The notes below the pieces were generated by a model. It ran no database searches. It was not told the origin of the DNA and saw only the letters and a program-made list of their open reading frames with translations. From IMG/VR virus record IMGVR_UViG_3300049001_000013, positions 1 through 23,321 of that record: 23,321 nt of DNA; one strand, 5' to 3'. Both the position numbers and the translations under genes were made by a program. This DNA is from a virus. Of this stretch, positions 15,794-23,198 are shown one piece after another (position 1 is the stretch's first letter; each line of letters opens with the position of its first letter).

Positions 15794-16350
15794 AACGGCG
15801 CCGCCAACATGTAATTGTTGAGCCGTGCCAGCACTGCCTGGTGCATCGCCTCGCGGCTGAATGCGACGGTGGTCGCGCCCGAACTCGCGTGGCTGGTCTC
15901 GCCGATATGGGTGCGCGCCGAATAGGCCTCGCCGACCAGCTCGGTCACCGCCAGCATCAGATCGGCAGGCACCGAATCATATCCCGCGACATAAGTTACC
16001 CGCACCGGCCGATCGTACGGCGTGCGCGATCCGACCAGGATCACGCTGCGCCCATCGGTAGCAACCCCCGATGCGTTGCCGATCGCGTCGACCACATTGT
16101 CGATCCGCGTTTCGCCCCATTCGACCGACGTCACCGACTGAACCGGCCAATTCCGCAACAGGAAGCGCGATCCGCCTGTGCCGCGATAGGTCTCGACATG
16201 CGTCGCCGTCAGGACGGTGCGCTGGATCGTGTTCTCGACGAATGCCGACACCTGGGTGACCAGATCGGTCAGCAGCGCATCGTCATTGTCGCTCGAAATG
16301 CTGAGCCAGCGTTTGACCGCCGACAGATTGGTGAGGTCGCCCGCCGCCAT
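15790..16350 (-). CDS. gp6-like head-tail connector protein
   Basis: Starting at the ATG at 16350 (MAAGDLTNLSAVKRWLSIS), the protein is 186 residues, preceded by GGAG 8 bases upstream. The frame stays open to 17088, but that part is a shadow of the capsid gene. Early 'L-x-x-V-K-x-W-L-x-I-x-x-D-N-D-D-A-L-L-T-D-L-V-T' is the classic gp6/adaptor start, with W-P-V-Q-S-V-T-S-V near residue 75 and V-T-Y-V-A-G-Y near residue 125 followed by P-A-D-L-x-x-A-V-x-E-L-V. This is a ring-forming adaptor that sits under the portal. It is separated from the capsid gene by the palindrome pair. Confidence 0.86.
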   Translation of the reverse strand: MAAGDLTNLSAVKRWLSISSDNDDALLTDLVTQVSAFVENTIQRTVLTATHVETYRGTGGSRFLLRNWPVQSVTSVEWGETRIDNVVDAIGNASGVATDGRSVILVGSRTPYDRPVRVTYVAGYDSVPADLMLAVTELVGEAYSARTHIGETSHASSGATTVAFSREAMHQAVLARLNNYMLAAPL

Positions 16351-16373
16351 CGCTATCTCCAGAAGCCGCAATT

Positions 16374-16396
16374 CCCCTCCCGCAAAGCGGGAGGGG
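16374..16396. repeat. GC-rich palindrome, left unit of a paired repeat
   Basis: CCCCTCCCGC-AAA-GCGGGAGGGG is a perfect 10-bp stem with a 3-base loop, followed by TTAGGGGAGGGC. It pairs with the inverted second unit at 16446-16468. Palindromes of this form occur in many copies in sphingomonad genomes, as far as I recall; this was not checked here. Confidence 0.85.
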
Positions 16397-16445
16397 TTAG
16401 GGGAGGGCATGTTGACCATCACGAGTGGAACAGGCCCTCCCCCAG

Positions 16446-16468
16446 CCCCTCCCGCAACGCGGGAGGGG
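16446..16468. repeat. GC-rich palindrome, right unit of a paired repeat (inverted)
   Basis: CCCCTCCCGC-AAC-GCGGGAGGGG is the same 10-bp stem as the left unit. The flanking CCCTCCCCCAG (16435-16445) is the reverse complement form of the left unit's 3' flank, so the two units face each other over roughly 25 bases. The arrangement resembles REP-doublet/BIME architecture. It lies between the capsid stop and the connector start. Confidence 0.85.
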
Positions 16469-16481
16469 AGTGGTAACGGGA

Positions 16482-18011
16482 TCAGCCGTTGGCGATATTG
16501 GCGATCACACCCATCGCGAACGGCGCATAGACCGCCAGCGTCTCTTCGACATAGACGCCCGACATCTCGGCGCGCGTCGTGATCGGCCAGTCGATCTGAT
16601 AGTAATCGCGGCGTACCTTCATCTCCGCGACATTGGGCACCTCGCTCGACTGATATTGGACCGGCAGGTCGCCCGCCCAGCCCAGGATCGTCCCCGCCGA
16701 CACATTCGGGTGCAGGCGGATCGGAATCTTCTTGTTGAGGTACGGGTTGTAATAATATTCGACCACACCGCCCGCGGTCAGCGCGACTTCGCCCGCCTTG
16801 GGATCCTGGAAGTAATTGAGCAGCGACGCGGTGCCCGATGCCAGCACCTTCTTGGTAATGTTCCGCTGCTCCTGGCTGTTCACGTACAGCACGTCGACCG
16901 AGCACTGATAATTGTCCCACATCGACTGCATCATCAAGTCGATCTCGGTCACCGATCCCTGCCCCGAAGAGGAGAGGGTGGTACCCGCGCCCGGCGTGCC
17001 GGTGGCGAGATAATTGACGTACGCGCCCGACCCCGGCTTCAGCGCGGTGGTCAACAGCCCGTCGAACGCGGTCGAGTTGGTCGAGCAATCCGCGCTGACC
17101 GCGCTCGCTGCTTGACCGCTGCCGGCAAGCGGCTTGGAGAAGACGACGCTGTTGGTCGAACCGATGGCCTCGAGCTTCTCACTCCCCGCAGTGCCGACGA
17201 ACCAGGCATAGCCTGCCGCGCCCTGGATCGCCGGAACGCTGCACGACAGCGCCTGGCCCGATGTCGTCGCCTGGCTCGCGGCCGCCGACTTCATCGACGA
17301 CCCGCCGTTGATCGAGAAGCTCTTGCCGTCGGCGCCGGTCACCGACTTCGACGTCGCGACACCGTTCGACAGCGTGCTGTTGCGCATGCCTTCCATGGTC
17401 AGCGCGACGACGATCACCGAATAGGTGACCGATCCGGGCAAGGTCGATCCGGTACCGCCCGCGCTCAGCGTCGGCGCGGTCGGCGTACCCAGCGCCAGCG
17501 AAGCATTGCCGAAGATCACGCCGGCTTCTTCCTTCAGCATCGTCTTCTGCAGCAGGCGCTGCGTCATCGATGCCTTGATGTCCTCGAACGTTCGGCCGGC
17601 GGAGATCGCCTCGAACGTCGCCTGGTCTTCCTCGCCCAGCGTACGATACGGCGCCGCACGGTCGGCGGTGGTATAGGCCATCTGCCCGGCGCGCTGGCCT
17701 TCGGGCACCCAGGGCGTGTTGTCGAAGCCCGATCCAGTCAGCGCGGTGACGGACTTCCAATTGGTCGCGGTGCCGCCCCCGCCGCCGACGCGCGGCAGCG
17801 ATTTGATGATCGGCGTGTTGACCGGATAGAGGTTCTTGGCCGGCGCCTGCAGGTCATAGGCGACCAGGCCGGTGCCGGTAGTAATCGCCTTTTCGACCAT
17901 GTCGGGGCGGCCGCCCGCCATCAGCATGATCGCGCGCGAGATATTCTCGTCGGGGTTCGACAGGCTGGAGACGAGCGACTTCTTGATCTCGTCGGGAGAA
18001 AGGTTGGTCAT
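16482..18011 (-). CDS. Major capsid protein with inserted beta-rich domain
   Basis: This is a 509-residue protein, larger than a typical 300-400 residue capsid protein. Residues 1-170 and 340-509 read as one capsid protein: an early 'A-P-A-K-N-L-Y-P-V-N-T-P-I-I-K-S-L-P-R' segment, a spine helix near residues 125-165, and a C-terminal T-x-x-I-x-L-H-P-N-V-S-A-G region. Residues about 172-335 are a Gly/Ser/Thr-rich insert with Y-S-V-I-V-V-A and G-Y-A-W-F-V segments, as in immunoglobulin- or fibronectin-like surface domains. Ribosome site AAGGACGG precedes the ATG. Position after the protease and before the connector makes the identity fairly secure, even without a fold search. Confidence 0.85.
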   Translation of the reverse strand: MTNLSPDEIKKSLVSSLSNPDENISRAIMLMAGGRPDMVEKAITTGTGLVAYDLQAPAKNLYPVNTPIIKSLPRVGGGGGTATNWKSVTALTGSGFDNTPWVPEGQRAGQMAYTTADRAAPYRTLGEEDQATFEAISAGRTFEDIKASMTQRLLQKTMLKEEAGVIFGNASLALGTPTAPTLSAGGTGSTLPGSVTYSVIVVALTMEGMRNSTLSNGVATSKSVTGADGKSFSINGGSSMKSAAASQATTSGQALSCSVPAIQGAAGYAWFVGTAGSEKLEAIGSTNSVVFSKPLAGSGQAASAVSADCSTNSTAFDGLLTTALKPGSGAYVNYLATGTPGAGTTLSSSGQGSVTEIDLMMQSMWDNYQCSVDVLYVNSQEQRNITKKVLASGTASLLNYFQDPKAGEVALTAGGVVEYYYNPYLNKKIPIRLHPNVSAGTILGWAGDLPVQYQSSEVPNVAEMKVRRDYYQIDWPITTRAEMSGVYVEETLAVYAPFAMGVIANIANG

Positions 18012-18074
18012 TGCTATCCGTCCTTTGGATAGGCGCAGGAGTGAGGCCCGGCCGCGAGGGCGCGGGCGACAGGT

Positions 18075-19514
18075 TCAGGCGGCTGCGCGGGCCGCATGAA
18101 CCAGGGTCGGGTTGGACAAGGCGATCCGCAGCAGGAACTGGCCGCGCTCCTGCTCGGGCAGCGTCTCGATTACTTTCTTCAGCTCATCGGCACTGATCGC
18201 CGACGTGCCGCCGGCGGAATGGGGCGAGGCATCCTCTAATTTGCTCACAGCGCGAAGCGCACCGGCTGCCGTCCTGGGTGCGGCGGGCTCGGTCTCGACC
18301 CGTTCCAGCCGCTTGGCAAGATCGCCGATCGTCGCGTTCAGCATCGTGATCGTGTCGCCGAAGCGCTTGGCCAGATCAGCCATCATGGCGTCGCCCAGCG
18401 CGTCGCCGCGCCGCAGCTTCTCGGTGTCTTCCTCCGGATCCGGAGCGGGCGGCGCGGCCCGCGGGCGAGGGCGCCCGGCGGCATCCGCCGGCGGCTGATC
18501 CGCGCCGCCGCAATTCTCCTTGCAGCATTGCGCACCCAGCGCGACGAGATGATCGTGCGCCGCCTGGACGCGATCGGCATCGGCTTGGGCGGTTCCGGCA
18601 TCATCATTGTCGGCGTCGTCGGCATCGGCATCGCCGGTTGCGGCACGCCTCACCCGATCCTTGCTATCCGGCGCGGGCTTGCCCTTGGGCTTGGGCGGCG
18701 GTGTGTCCTCGTCGACATCGGTCGGTGCATCGCCATCGTGCGGCGCGTCGGAATGATCCGTGTCGGCGTCGCTATCGGCTTGCGGGTCGGCTGACGTCGG
18801 TTTGGGCTTCGGTTGCGGCTTGGCGGCGGACCGCTCGCCGGGCTTGGGCCGAGCAGGGGGCTGCTCGCCGGCCGCCGGCTTGTCTCCGGGCTTGGTGGGA
18901 GGTTGCTTGTCCTGGTCGTCCTCATCGTCATCGCCCAAGTCGCTCGCCAGCGCCGCGGCGATCAGCCGTTCGCGCGCCTTGAACAGGAAGTCCTTGTAGC
19001 GCCGCGATCCCGCGTCATCGGCCAACTCGCGGGCCTTCGCGACCACATCGTCGCCACTCGGAACATAATCCATATCGGCCTTCCACATGTTGATGACGGC
19101 GTCGGGGTTGCAGGGGCTGTCGACCAGGCTGATCTCGACCAGCTTCAACGCGGTGATCACGCTGCGATCGGCGGTGTCGCGCTTCAGCACCTTCCCGCCG
19201 ATCGAGAAGCCGGCATAGACGCCCGCGCGCACCTTGGTGATCGCCAACGGATCGACGACATGCGCGCAGATCTGGGTGATGCCATGGTCGTCGACATCGG
19301 CCTCAACCACGCGCCCCGCCGCACTCGGCTCGTGCATTTCGCGCAATGCCGGAAAGCGCTCGTAATCGGGCAAGGCCGCCTTCATCGCAGCGGCGGTGAT
19401 CGTCTCGCCCTGCTGGTCGCGCGCCTCGGATGAGGCCACGCCCCAGACCTTGATCGTGCCGTCTTCCTGATCCTCGACCTTGGTAATCGCGCCGAACTGG
19501 CGAAACCGCGTCAT
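18075..19514 (-). CDS. XkdF-like prohead serine protease fused to a long acidic/Pro-rich scaffold-like region
   Basis: Starting at the ATG at 19514 (MTRFRQFGAITKVEDQ), the product is 479 residues; the open frame upstream is untranslated leader. Residues 1-150 are the protease: L-R-E-M-H61 supplies the catalytic His, Y-A-G-F-S104-I-G-G the catalytic Ser, and L-V-E-I-S-L-V-D-S-P-C-N-P the strand typical of XkdF/prohead proteases. Residues about 210-385 are highly charged, with Asp-rich and Lys/Pro-rich runs and a CCKENC cluster near residue 305. Residues about 390-479 contain a coiled coil (D-L-A-K-R-F-G-D-T-I-T-M-L-N-A-T-I-G-D-L-A-K-R-L-E-R-V-E spacing) and a C-terminal L-P-E-Q-E-R-G-Q-F-L-L-R helix. 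The C-terminal half may be the internal scaffold, cleaved on maturation. The gene lies between portal and capsid as expected. Confidence 0.85.
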   Translation of the reverse strand: MTRFRQFGAITKVEDQEDGTIKVWGVASSEARDQQGETITAAAMKAALPDYERFPALREMHEPSAAGRVVEADVDDHGITQICAHVVDPLAITKVRAGVYAGFSIGGKVLKRDTADRSVITALKLVEISLVDSPCNPDAVINMWKADMDYVPSGDDVVAKARELADDAGSRRYKDFLFKARERLIAAALASDLGDDDEDDQDKQPPTKPGDKPAAGEQPPARPKPGERSAAKPQPKPKPTSADPQADSDADTDHSDAPHDGDAPTDVDEDTPPPKPKGKPAPDSKDRVRRAATGDADADDADNDDAGTAQADADRVQAAHDHLVALGAQCCKENCGGADQPPADAAGRPRPRAAPPAPDPEEDTEKLRRGDALGDAMMADLAKRFGDTITMLNATIGDLAKRLERVETEPAAPRTAAGALRAVSKLEDASPHSAGGTSAISADELKKVIETLPEQERGQFLLRIALSNPTLVHAARAAA

Positions 19515-19645
19515 GCGATGGCTGTCCTTTCGGGATGTGAGGGGTCTCGATACGGCTCTTGTTTGGCTTCCGCGCATAGTCGCGTTAGTCTCCCTTCGGC
19601 CGGATCGCGGGGGCGGTCGGAACGTCGGCACGGGGGGGACAAGAC

Positions 19646-19861
19646 ATGAAACTCAAGCCGCTCATCTTCCTGGCGGTTGCCACGGGTCTCTATTTCGTCG
19701 GCCGCTCGCTGGAGGCGCAGGGCGATGCTGCTCCATTCGGGGCGAATGGGGTCTCACCCGAACGCGCGAAATATCATATTGCCGCGCTTGTCCTGATGCT
19801 CGGTGCGCTAGCGTCATTTGTCTTCGCCGGCTGGACAATCTTCCGCGGCAGGCGCGGCTAG
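19646..19861 (+). CDS. Small two-helix membrane protein, cargo gene between portal and protease
   Basis: This is a 71-residue protein. A first hydrophobic helix (about residues 5-19, PLIFLAVATGLYFVG) is followed by a polar loop that includes N-G-V-S-P-E-R-A-K-Y-H, and a second helix (about 45-65, AALVLMLGALASFVFAG) ends in W-T-I-F-R-G-R-R-G with positive charges that should be cytoplasmic. A G-rich ribosome site (GGGGGGGACAAG) precedes the ATG. It is encoded against the head genes, with its own upstream space (19515-19645). The family and function are unknown. Head modules do not normally contain such a gene, so it is probably a lysogen-expressed cargo gene, perhaps affecting the inner membrane. 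Confidence 0.65.
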   Translation: MKLKPLIFLAVATGLYFVGRSLEAQGDAAPFGANGVSPERAKYHIAALVLMLGALASFVFAGWTIFRGRRG

Positions 19862-19872
19862 CGGAGTCCGCG

Positions 19873-19888
19873 TCACCACGACTGGTGA
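19873..19888. terminator. Hairpin between convergent genes, possible bidirectional terminator
   Basis: TCACCA-CGAC-TGGTGA forms a 6-bp perfect stem with a 4-base loop between the plus-strand small gene stop (19861) and the portal stop (19901). No U tract follows on either strand, so termination is only a suggestion from position. Confidence 0.3.
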
Positions 19889-19900
19889 TTCGAGCGCGGT

Positions 19901-21226
19901 TCAGCCTTCCGTTGGTTCGGCCATCACACCCGCAACTGCATCCTCCAGCAGCACGGCACCCGCGCTGGTATACAACATCGGCCGCGCGCCCAGCCCGTCG
20001 GGCAGAGGTTCGTCCCCACGCGCATGCCGCACCTCGTCGATCGCCTTCGACCCATTCCGCAAGTCGCGATCGTCGATCTCCGACTGCACCTGAGGGTCGA
20101 TGCTGCTCGTCTTCACGAAGGCGAATTCCAGGTCGGGATAACCGAACTCGATCTGGATCAGATCGTCGATCCAGCGCTTCATCCACAGCTGCAGCGGTTC
20201 GAGCCCTTCCTCGAGCGAGCGCTCCTGATCCTCCATTGCGGTCGAGCGGTTCATCTGGCGCACGAACGGGGTAGGCGGCAGCGAGAAGGCGAAGGCGACG
20301 ATCCGCGCCAGCCATTCGTCGAACTCGTCCTTGATCGGCGCCGCCTTGAACGCGGTGAATTGCGATCCGTGCGGCCCCCAGATCAGCTTGTTCTGCTCGG
20401 CCGCATTGCCGGCGATGCGATCATCGAACCATTGCTGCAATTCCTGGATCTTCGCCGCATCCCATCCCTCGGGCGCGTTGAGCAACCCGGCCGGCACATT
20501 GCCTTCGGTGAAGTAGCTCAGCTGCGCCGCCTGACGCCGCAGGATCGTGTTGATCGTGACGATGATCTGCTCGACCGGCCCAAAACCGTAAAGGTGGTGC
20601 GGCCGCACGTTGCGCGGCGCATAGAGCAAATCGGCGTTGGTCAGGTTCGCCCACACCACGCCCTTGATCACTTGCTGATAGGCAATGTCGGCGAGCCCGC
20701 GCGGCCGCCGCCCGGTATCGTCGACCATCGGGTGGATCGTATCCCCCGGCACGATCTCCAGCGCGATCAGCTTGCCACCGCGATTGCGCCGTTTCTCGAA
20801 CGCCGGTGCGTCGAGCGTCAGCAGATCCTCCAGGCTGGACCGCATGAAGGTCGCGAACGGCGTAACTCCATCGGGCTTGCGCCAGAACGCGGTCAGTTCG
20901 GCGATGCGTGGATCGTCGGCGATCTTGGCCGCGCCATCGACCGGCTTGATCTGCCAGTTGAGCCGCTCGACCTGATCCTTGCGCGTCTCGATCGCCAGCC
21001 GCACCAGCTCGACATTGGCGAACGCGCGCAGTGCCGGGAATCCGGTCTGCTCGTAGGCGCGCGGCTGCAACGTCGCGTTGATATTGGGCTTGAAATCATA
21101 CCCGCGTACCGGCTGTTGTACGACCGGCATGAGCGGAAAGCCGGGCGAAAACGGCCCCCACGCATTCTCGTTGCTGCTGTTGCCCCAGCTATAGGTGACA
21201 TTGGCCTGTACGCCGCCCTTGGGCAT
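19901..21226 (-). CDS. Phage portal protein
   Basis: This is a 441-residue protein starting MPKGGVQANVTYSWGNSS, preceded by AAGGAG 7 bases before the ATG. Portal signatures in order are 'V-E-L-V-R-L-A-I-E-T-R-K-D-Q' helix near residue 75, 'W-Q-I-K-P' strand, 'L-L-T-L-D-A-P-A-F-E' and a 'I-V-P-G-D-T-I-H-P' segment, 'N-V-R-P-H-H-L-Y-G-F-G-P-V-E' (the R-P-x-x-x-x-Y-G-x-S/G-P-[IV]-E element common to portals), and a C-terminal 'R-S-T-A-M-E-D-Q-E-R-S-L-E-E-G-L' helix. It is the dodecameric DNA entry ring and docking site for terminase. It is the most upstream clear structural gene here; no terminase gene precedes it. Confidence 0.88.
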   Translation of the reverse strand: MPKGGVQANVTYSWGNSSNENAWGPFSPGFPLMPVVQQPVRGYDFKPNINATLQPRAYEQTGFPALRAFANVELVRLAIETRKDQVERLNWQIKPVDGAAKIADDPRIAELTAFWRKPDGVTPFATFMRSSLEDLLTLDAPAFEKRRNRGGKLIALEIVPGDTIHPMVDDTGRRPRGLADIAYQQVIKGVVWANLTNADLLYAPRNVRPHHLYGFGPVEQIIVTINTILRRQAAQLSYFTEGNVPAGLLNAPEGWDAAKIQELQQWFDDRIAGNAAEQNKLIWGPHGSQFTAFKAAPIKDEFDEWLARIVAFAFSLPPTPFVRQMNRSTAMEDQERSLEEGLEPLQLWMKRWIDDLIQIEFGYPDLEFAFVKTSSIDPQVQSEIDDRDLRNGSKAIDEVRHARGDEPLPDGLGARPMLYTSAGAVLLEDAVAGVMAEPTEG

Positions 21227-21268
21227 CGGAATCTCCTTTGTGGGTGCGGACGCGCCGATCGCGGTCAG

Positions 21269-21532
21269 ATGACGGATAGTGGGCGGCGTCCGCGCTCGTT
21301 AAAAGCCGCGGTCGTGGCCAAGCGCAACCATTGGAAGCTGCTGAAAGCTGAGCGCCGGCGCGATATCACTGGCGTCAAACGGTTAGCGCTCTCTGATCTG
21401 GTTTGGCGGCGGTGGGTCGAGCGGCAGATCAATAGCAATCCCGAGTGCCAGCGTATGGCACAACGGAATATCCGCAATTGTCGGGCCGACGAGTTGATCG
21501 AGCAAGAGGAAGACAGGCTCATGATGAGCTAG
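21269..21532 (+). CDS. Possible small basic/charged protein (87 aa)
   Basis: From the ATG at 21269 the frame reads MTDSGRRPRSLKAAVVAKRN and continues with a K-A-E-R-R-R segment and a long amphipathic helix (L-S-D-L-V-W-R-R-W-V-E-R-Q-I-N...), ending R-L-M-M-S. Codon third positions are mostly G/C, as in real genes here, and the helix pattern is protein-like. Against it, no ribosome site is seen, and the frame is open far upstream through the portal gene's antisense strand. It lies divergent to the portal in the space where a terminase gene would be expected. No family is recognised. Confidence 0.35.
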   Translation: MTDSGRRPRSLKAAVVAKRNHWKLLKAERRRDITGVKRLALSDLVWRRWVERQINSNPECQRMAQRNIRNCRADELIEQEEDRLMMS

Positions 21533-21652
21533 CGCATTATGCTTGGAGATAGGGGTCTGCTCCAACACTCCTATCTGAGCGCGAAGCGACGCGCGGATAC
21601 TCAGGTCTTCAATTCAGCAACAGGGTTGTCTTGCGGGCGGTAAGTGCGCCGC
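21533..21652. other. Short intergenic stretch with a 7-bp inverted repeat
   Basis: AGATAGG (21547-21553) and CCTATCT (21570-21576) form a 7-bp stem with a 16-base loop. It sits between a possible plus-strand stop at 21532 and the minus-strand stop at 21653. There is no U tract. It could be a weak transcription barrier; nothing else is visible here. Confidence 0.3.
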
Positions 21653-22108
21653 TCAGCCGGTCGTACCAGGGCTCGATTGAGGGTCGGCAATCTCGATCCT
21701 AAGTGTTCCGACGATGTACTCCTCACCATCGATATTCAGGCATGAGAGGAGGCGACAGGGCTCAGGAATGTTAAGATCACCCATTACCACGCGGTTTATG
21801 ACGGTAGCCAGCGGCGTTTCCTGTTCTAGCGATTCTCGCGCAGCCCTCTCGATCACCGCAGACTCGATGTCCGAATCATACAGAGTGATGCCTACACGCT
21901 CGATACGAAGGGAGGACCGAAGCGATTTAGGGGCTTGAGCCGGAGGGAAGGTGATGCGCGTATGAGTAGTAAGCCGATTTATGATACCCGGAAGTGCTTC
22001 AACTGAGACACCATCTGGCAAGACGCCGATGAAGGTCTCGCCACCGTTAGCTTCGTTGCGAACGTCTTCGCAGAAGATGCAAACCGCAGAGATCGGTAGC
22101 GTGTTCAT
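21653..22108 (-). CDS. DUF6941-like protein, third gene of a toxin-antitoxin-like operon
   Basis: This is a 151-residue protein beginning MNTLPISAVCIFCEDVRNEA, with 'E-T-F-I-G-V-L-P-D' shortly after and a P-x-x-I-N-R-L segment; the C-x-x-[FC]-C-E-D-V-R-x-E...x-x-I-G-V opening is the pattern I associate with DUF6941, small beta-sandwich proteins of unknown function. The rest alternates strands and ends in L-R-I-E-I-A-D. Its ATG overlaps the XRE gene stop as ATGA, so the three genes (22622, 22105, 21653) are co-translated. GC is lower than in the head-tail genes. In TAC-type systems a third gene encodes a chaperone for the antitoxin; whether that parallel holds here is not known. Confidence 0.6.
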   Translation of the reverse strand: MNTLPISAVCIFCEDVRNEANGGETFIGVLPDGVSVEALPGIINRLTTHTRITFPPAQAPKSLRSSLRIERVGITLYDSDIESAVIERAARESLEQETPLATVINRVVMGDLNIPEPCRLLSCLNIDGEEYIVGTLRIEIADPQSSPGTTG

Positions 22109-22629
22109 AGCATCAATTCCGCTTTCCGAGGCTCACTTTCGGACAGCGTCTCCTTTCTACCGACGGCAAAGGAAAACGACTCCTCGTCCGCCGCAGAGGG
22201 AACAAGAATGCGGCTTTTGCCCGAACCGCCAGCGGGACGCAGCGATACCGTGTCGCTGTAGATCGATTTCAGCTGCACTAGGACCTTCGCGAACTCGCTT
22301 GGATGCGCTTGGTTGGTCGACGTGTCGTGCTCGATCCGCGGAATGATATCGATAACGAGATCTGCGTCGAGACCTTCCGCCAATAAACCGAGGCTCTTCA
22401 TCGTCGTTTTCATCGACGAACTAAGCCAACGGTGAACTTGAGCGCGAGGCTTTCCGATGCGATCACCGAGTTGTTCGTAAGTCAGACCCTCAAGGCGCTT
22501 TCGCTCGTTGAATAGCCGGACCAATCCCGCCCACGCGCGGTCGCGCGGTCGGAACTCTGCATCGTCGATTTCATCCTGGTCGAGCGTATCGAGTTCGCTG
22601 AACGGTCGCCAATTCAGGTGATCAACCAT
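22105..22629 (-). CDS. XRE-family helix-turn-helix protein, probable antitoxin/regulator
   Basis: This is a 174-residue protein. The helix-turn-helix (about residues 40-88) reads F-N-E-R-K-R-L-E-G-L-T-Y-E-Q-L-G-D-R-I-G-K-P-R-A-Q-V-H-R-W-L, with the usual T-x-x-x-L-x-x-x-x-G-x-x-x-x-x-V-x-x-[WY]-L spacing, followed by the 'T-M-K-S-L-G-L-L-A-E-G-L' helix of antitoxin-type Cro/C1 proteins. The N-terminal 35 residues are acidic. The C-terminal 80 residues are predicted mixed and may bind the toxin. The start overlaps the upstream gene by 8 bases and the stop overlaps the downstream start by 4, with AGGCGG as ribosome site. Gene order toxin-then-HTH resembles HigBA. Antitoxins of this group usually repress their own promoter. 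Confidence 0.75.
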   Translation of the reverse strand: MVDHLNWRPFSELDTLDQDEIDDAEFRPRDRAWAGLVRLFNERKRLEGLTYEQLGDRIGKPRAQVHRWLSSSMKTTMKSLGLLAEGLDADLVIDIIPRIEHDTSTNQAHPSEFAKVLVQLKSIYSDTVSLRPAGGSGKSRILVPSAADEESFSFAVGRKETLSESEPRKAELML

Positions 22630-23191
22630 TAGCCGCCTCCAGATATGTGTCCAATTTTTCCTGCGTCAGCACAGGCCATGGATTCAAAACGTATTCTTCC
22701 TTTCTAAACAGGCCTCGCCAAGTTGCCTCGCTCGACAAGCGCTCCATGTCCCAGGGCCTTTGGGGATCATCGCCCTCTTCGACATCAAACTCTCCGCGCG
22801 CCCGAAACGATGTCGCGACGAACGCGCCCGGTAGGGCGAAAAAGCCAAACAGCCGTGTTTGTTCAATTGGAAGGCCGGAGCGAAATTCGAATAGTCCGCG
22901 CATGGAGCCGTCAAGTCGCATCGACCCGAGCTCTTTCAGGTCGTCCTCGACGTTGATCCACCCGCCAAGCACAAAACGCTCCAAGACAGCCCGCATCGCC
23001 AATCGACGGTTTTTCAATTCGCGAGGTGTATGCGACATCGTCGCTGGCCATGGCTTTTTCACGAACGCATCGAATACGTCCGGAAACATGTAAAGGCATC
23101 GACCGTTCAACCTCGTTTGCTTTTTGCCAGCCATCCAAGAGACGAGCTTGCCGTCACTTCGGTGCAGTTCAAGGGCTTCCCATGTCAACAT
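22622..23191 (-). CDS. RelE/HigB-like candidate toxin, first gene of the operon
   Basis: This is a 189-residue protein. The central part (about residues 80-135) reads I-N-V-E-D-D-L-K-E-L-G-S-M-R-L-D-G-S-M-R-G-L-F-E-F-R-S-G-L-P...Q-T-R-L-F-G-F-F-A-L-P-G-A-F-V-A-T-S-F-R-A-R-G, which has the L-x-E/F-x-R...x-R-x-x-Y/F-x-x-x-x...F pattern of phage Gp49/HigB-type RelE-superfamily RNases. It is longer than usual toxins (about 100-120 residues), with an extra N-terminal 75 residues that start MLTWEALELHRSDGKLVSW and a C-terminal W-rich tail. The identity as a toxin is inferred from this weak likeness and from the overlapping HTH gene behind it. No catalytic triad can be assigned with confidence. The ATG follows AT-rich sequence without a clear ribosome site. 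Confidence 0.5.
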   Translation of the reverse strand: MLTWEALELHRSDGKLVSWMAGKKQTRLNGRCLYMFPDVFDAFVKKPWPATMSHTPRELKNRRLAMRAVLERFVLGGWINVEDDLKELGSMRLDGSMRGLFEFRSGLPIEQTRLFGFFALPGAFVATSFRARGEFDVEEGDDPQRPWDMERLSSEATWRGLFRKEEYVLNPWPVLTQEKLDTYLEAANG

Positions 23192-23198
23192 ATTTGTA

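Noticed and set aside
16425-18032. 535-codon plus-strand frame opposite the capsid gene
   Set aside because: It is an Arg/Asp-rich antisense shadow, while the minus strand has the clear capsid protein with a ribosome site.
20024-21268. Long plus-strand frame opposite the portal gene (open to 21532)
   Set aside because: The part overlying the portal is a mirror of portal codons. Only the region beyond the portal start, 21269-21532, was kept as a weak candidate.
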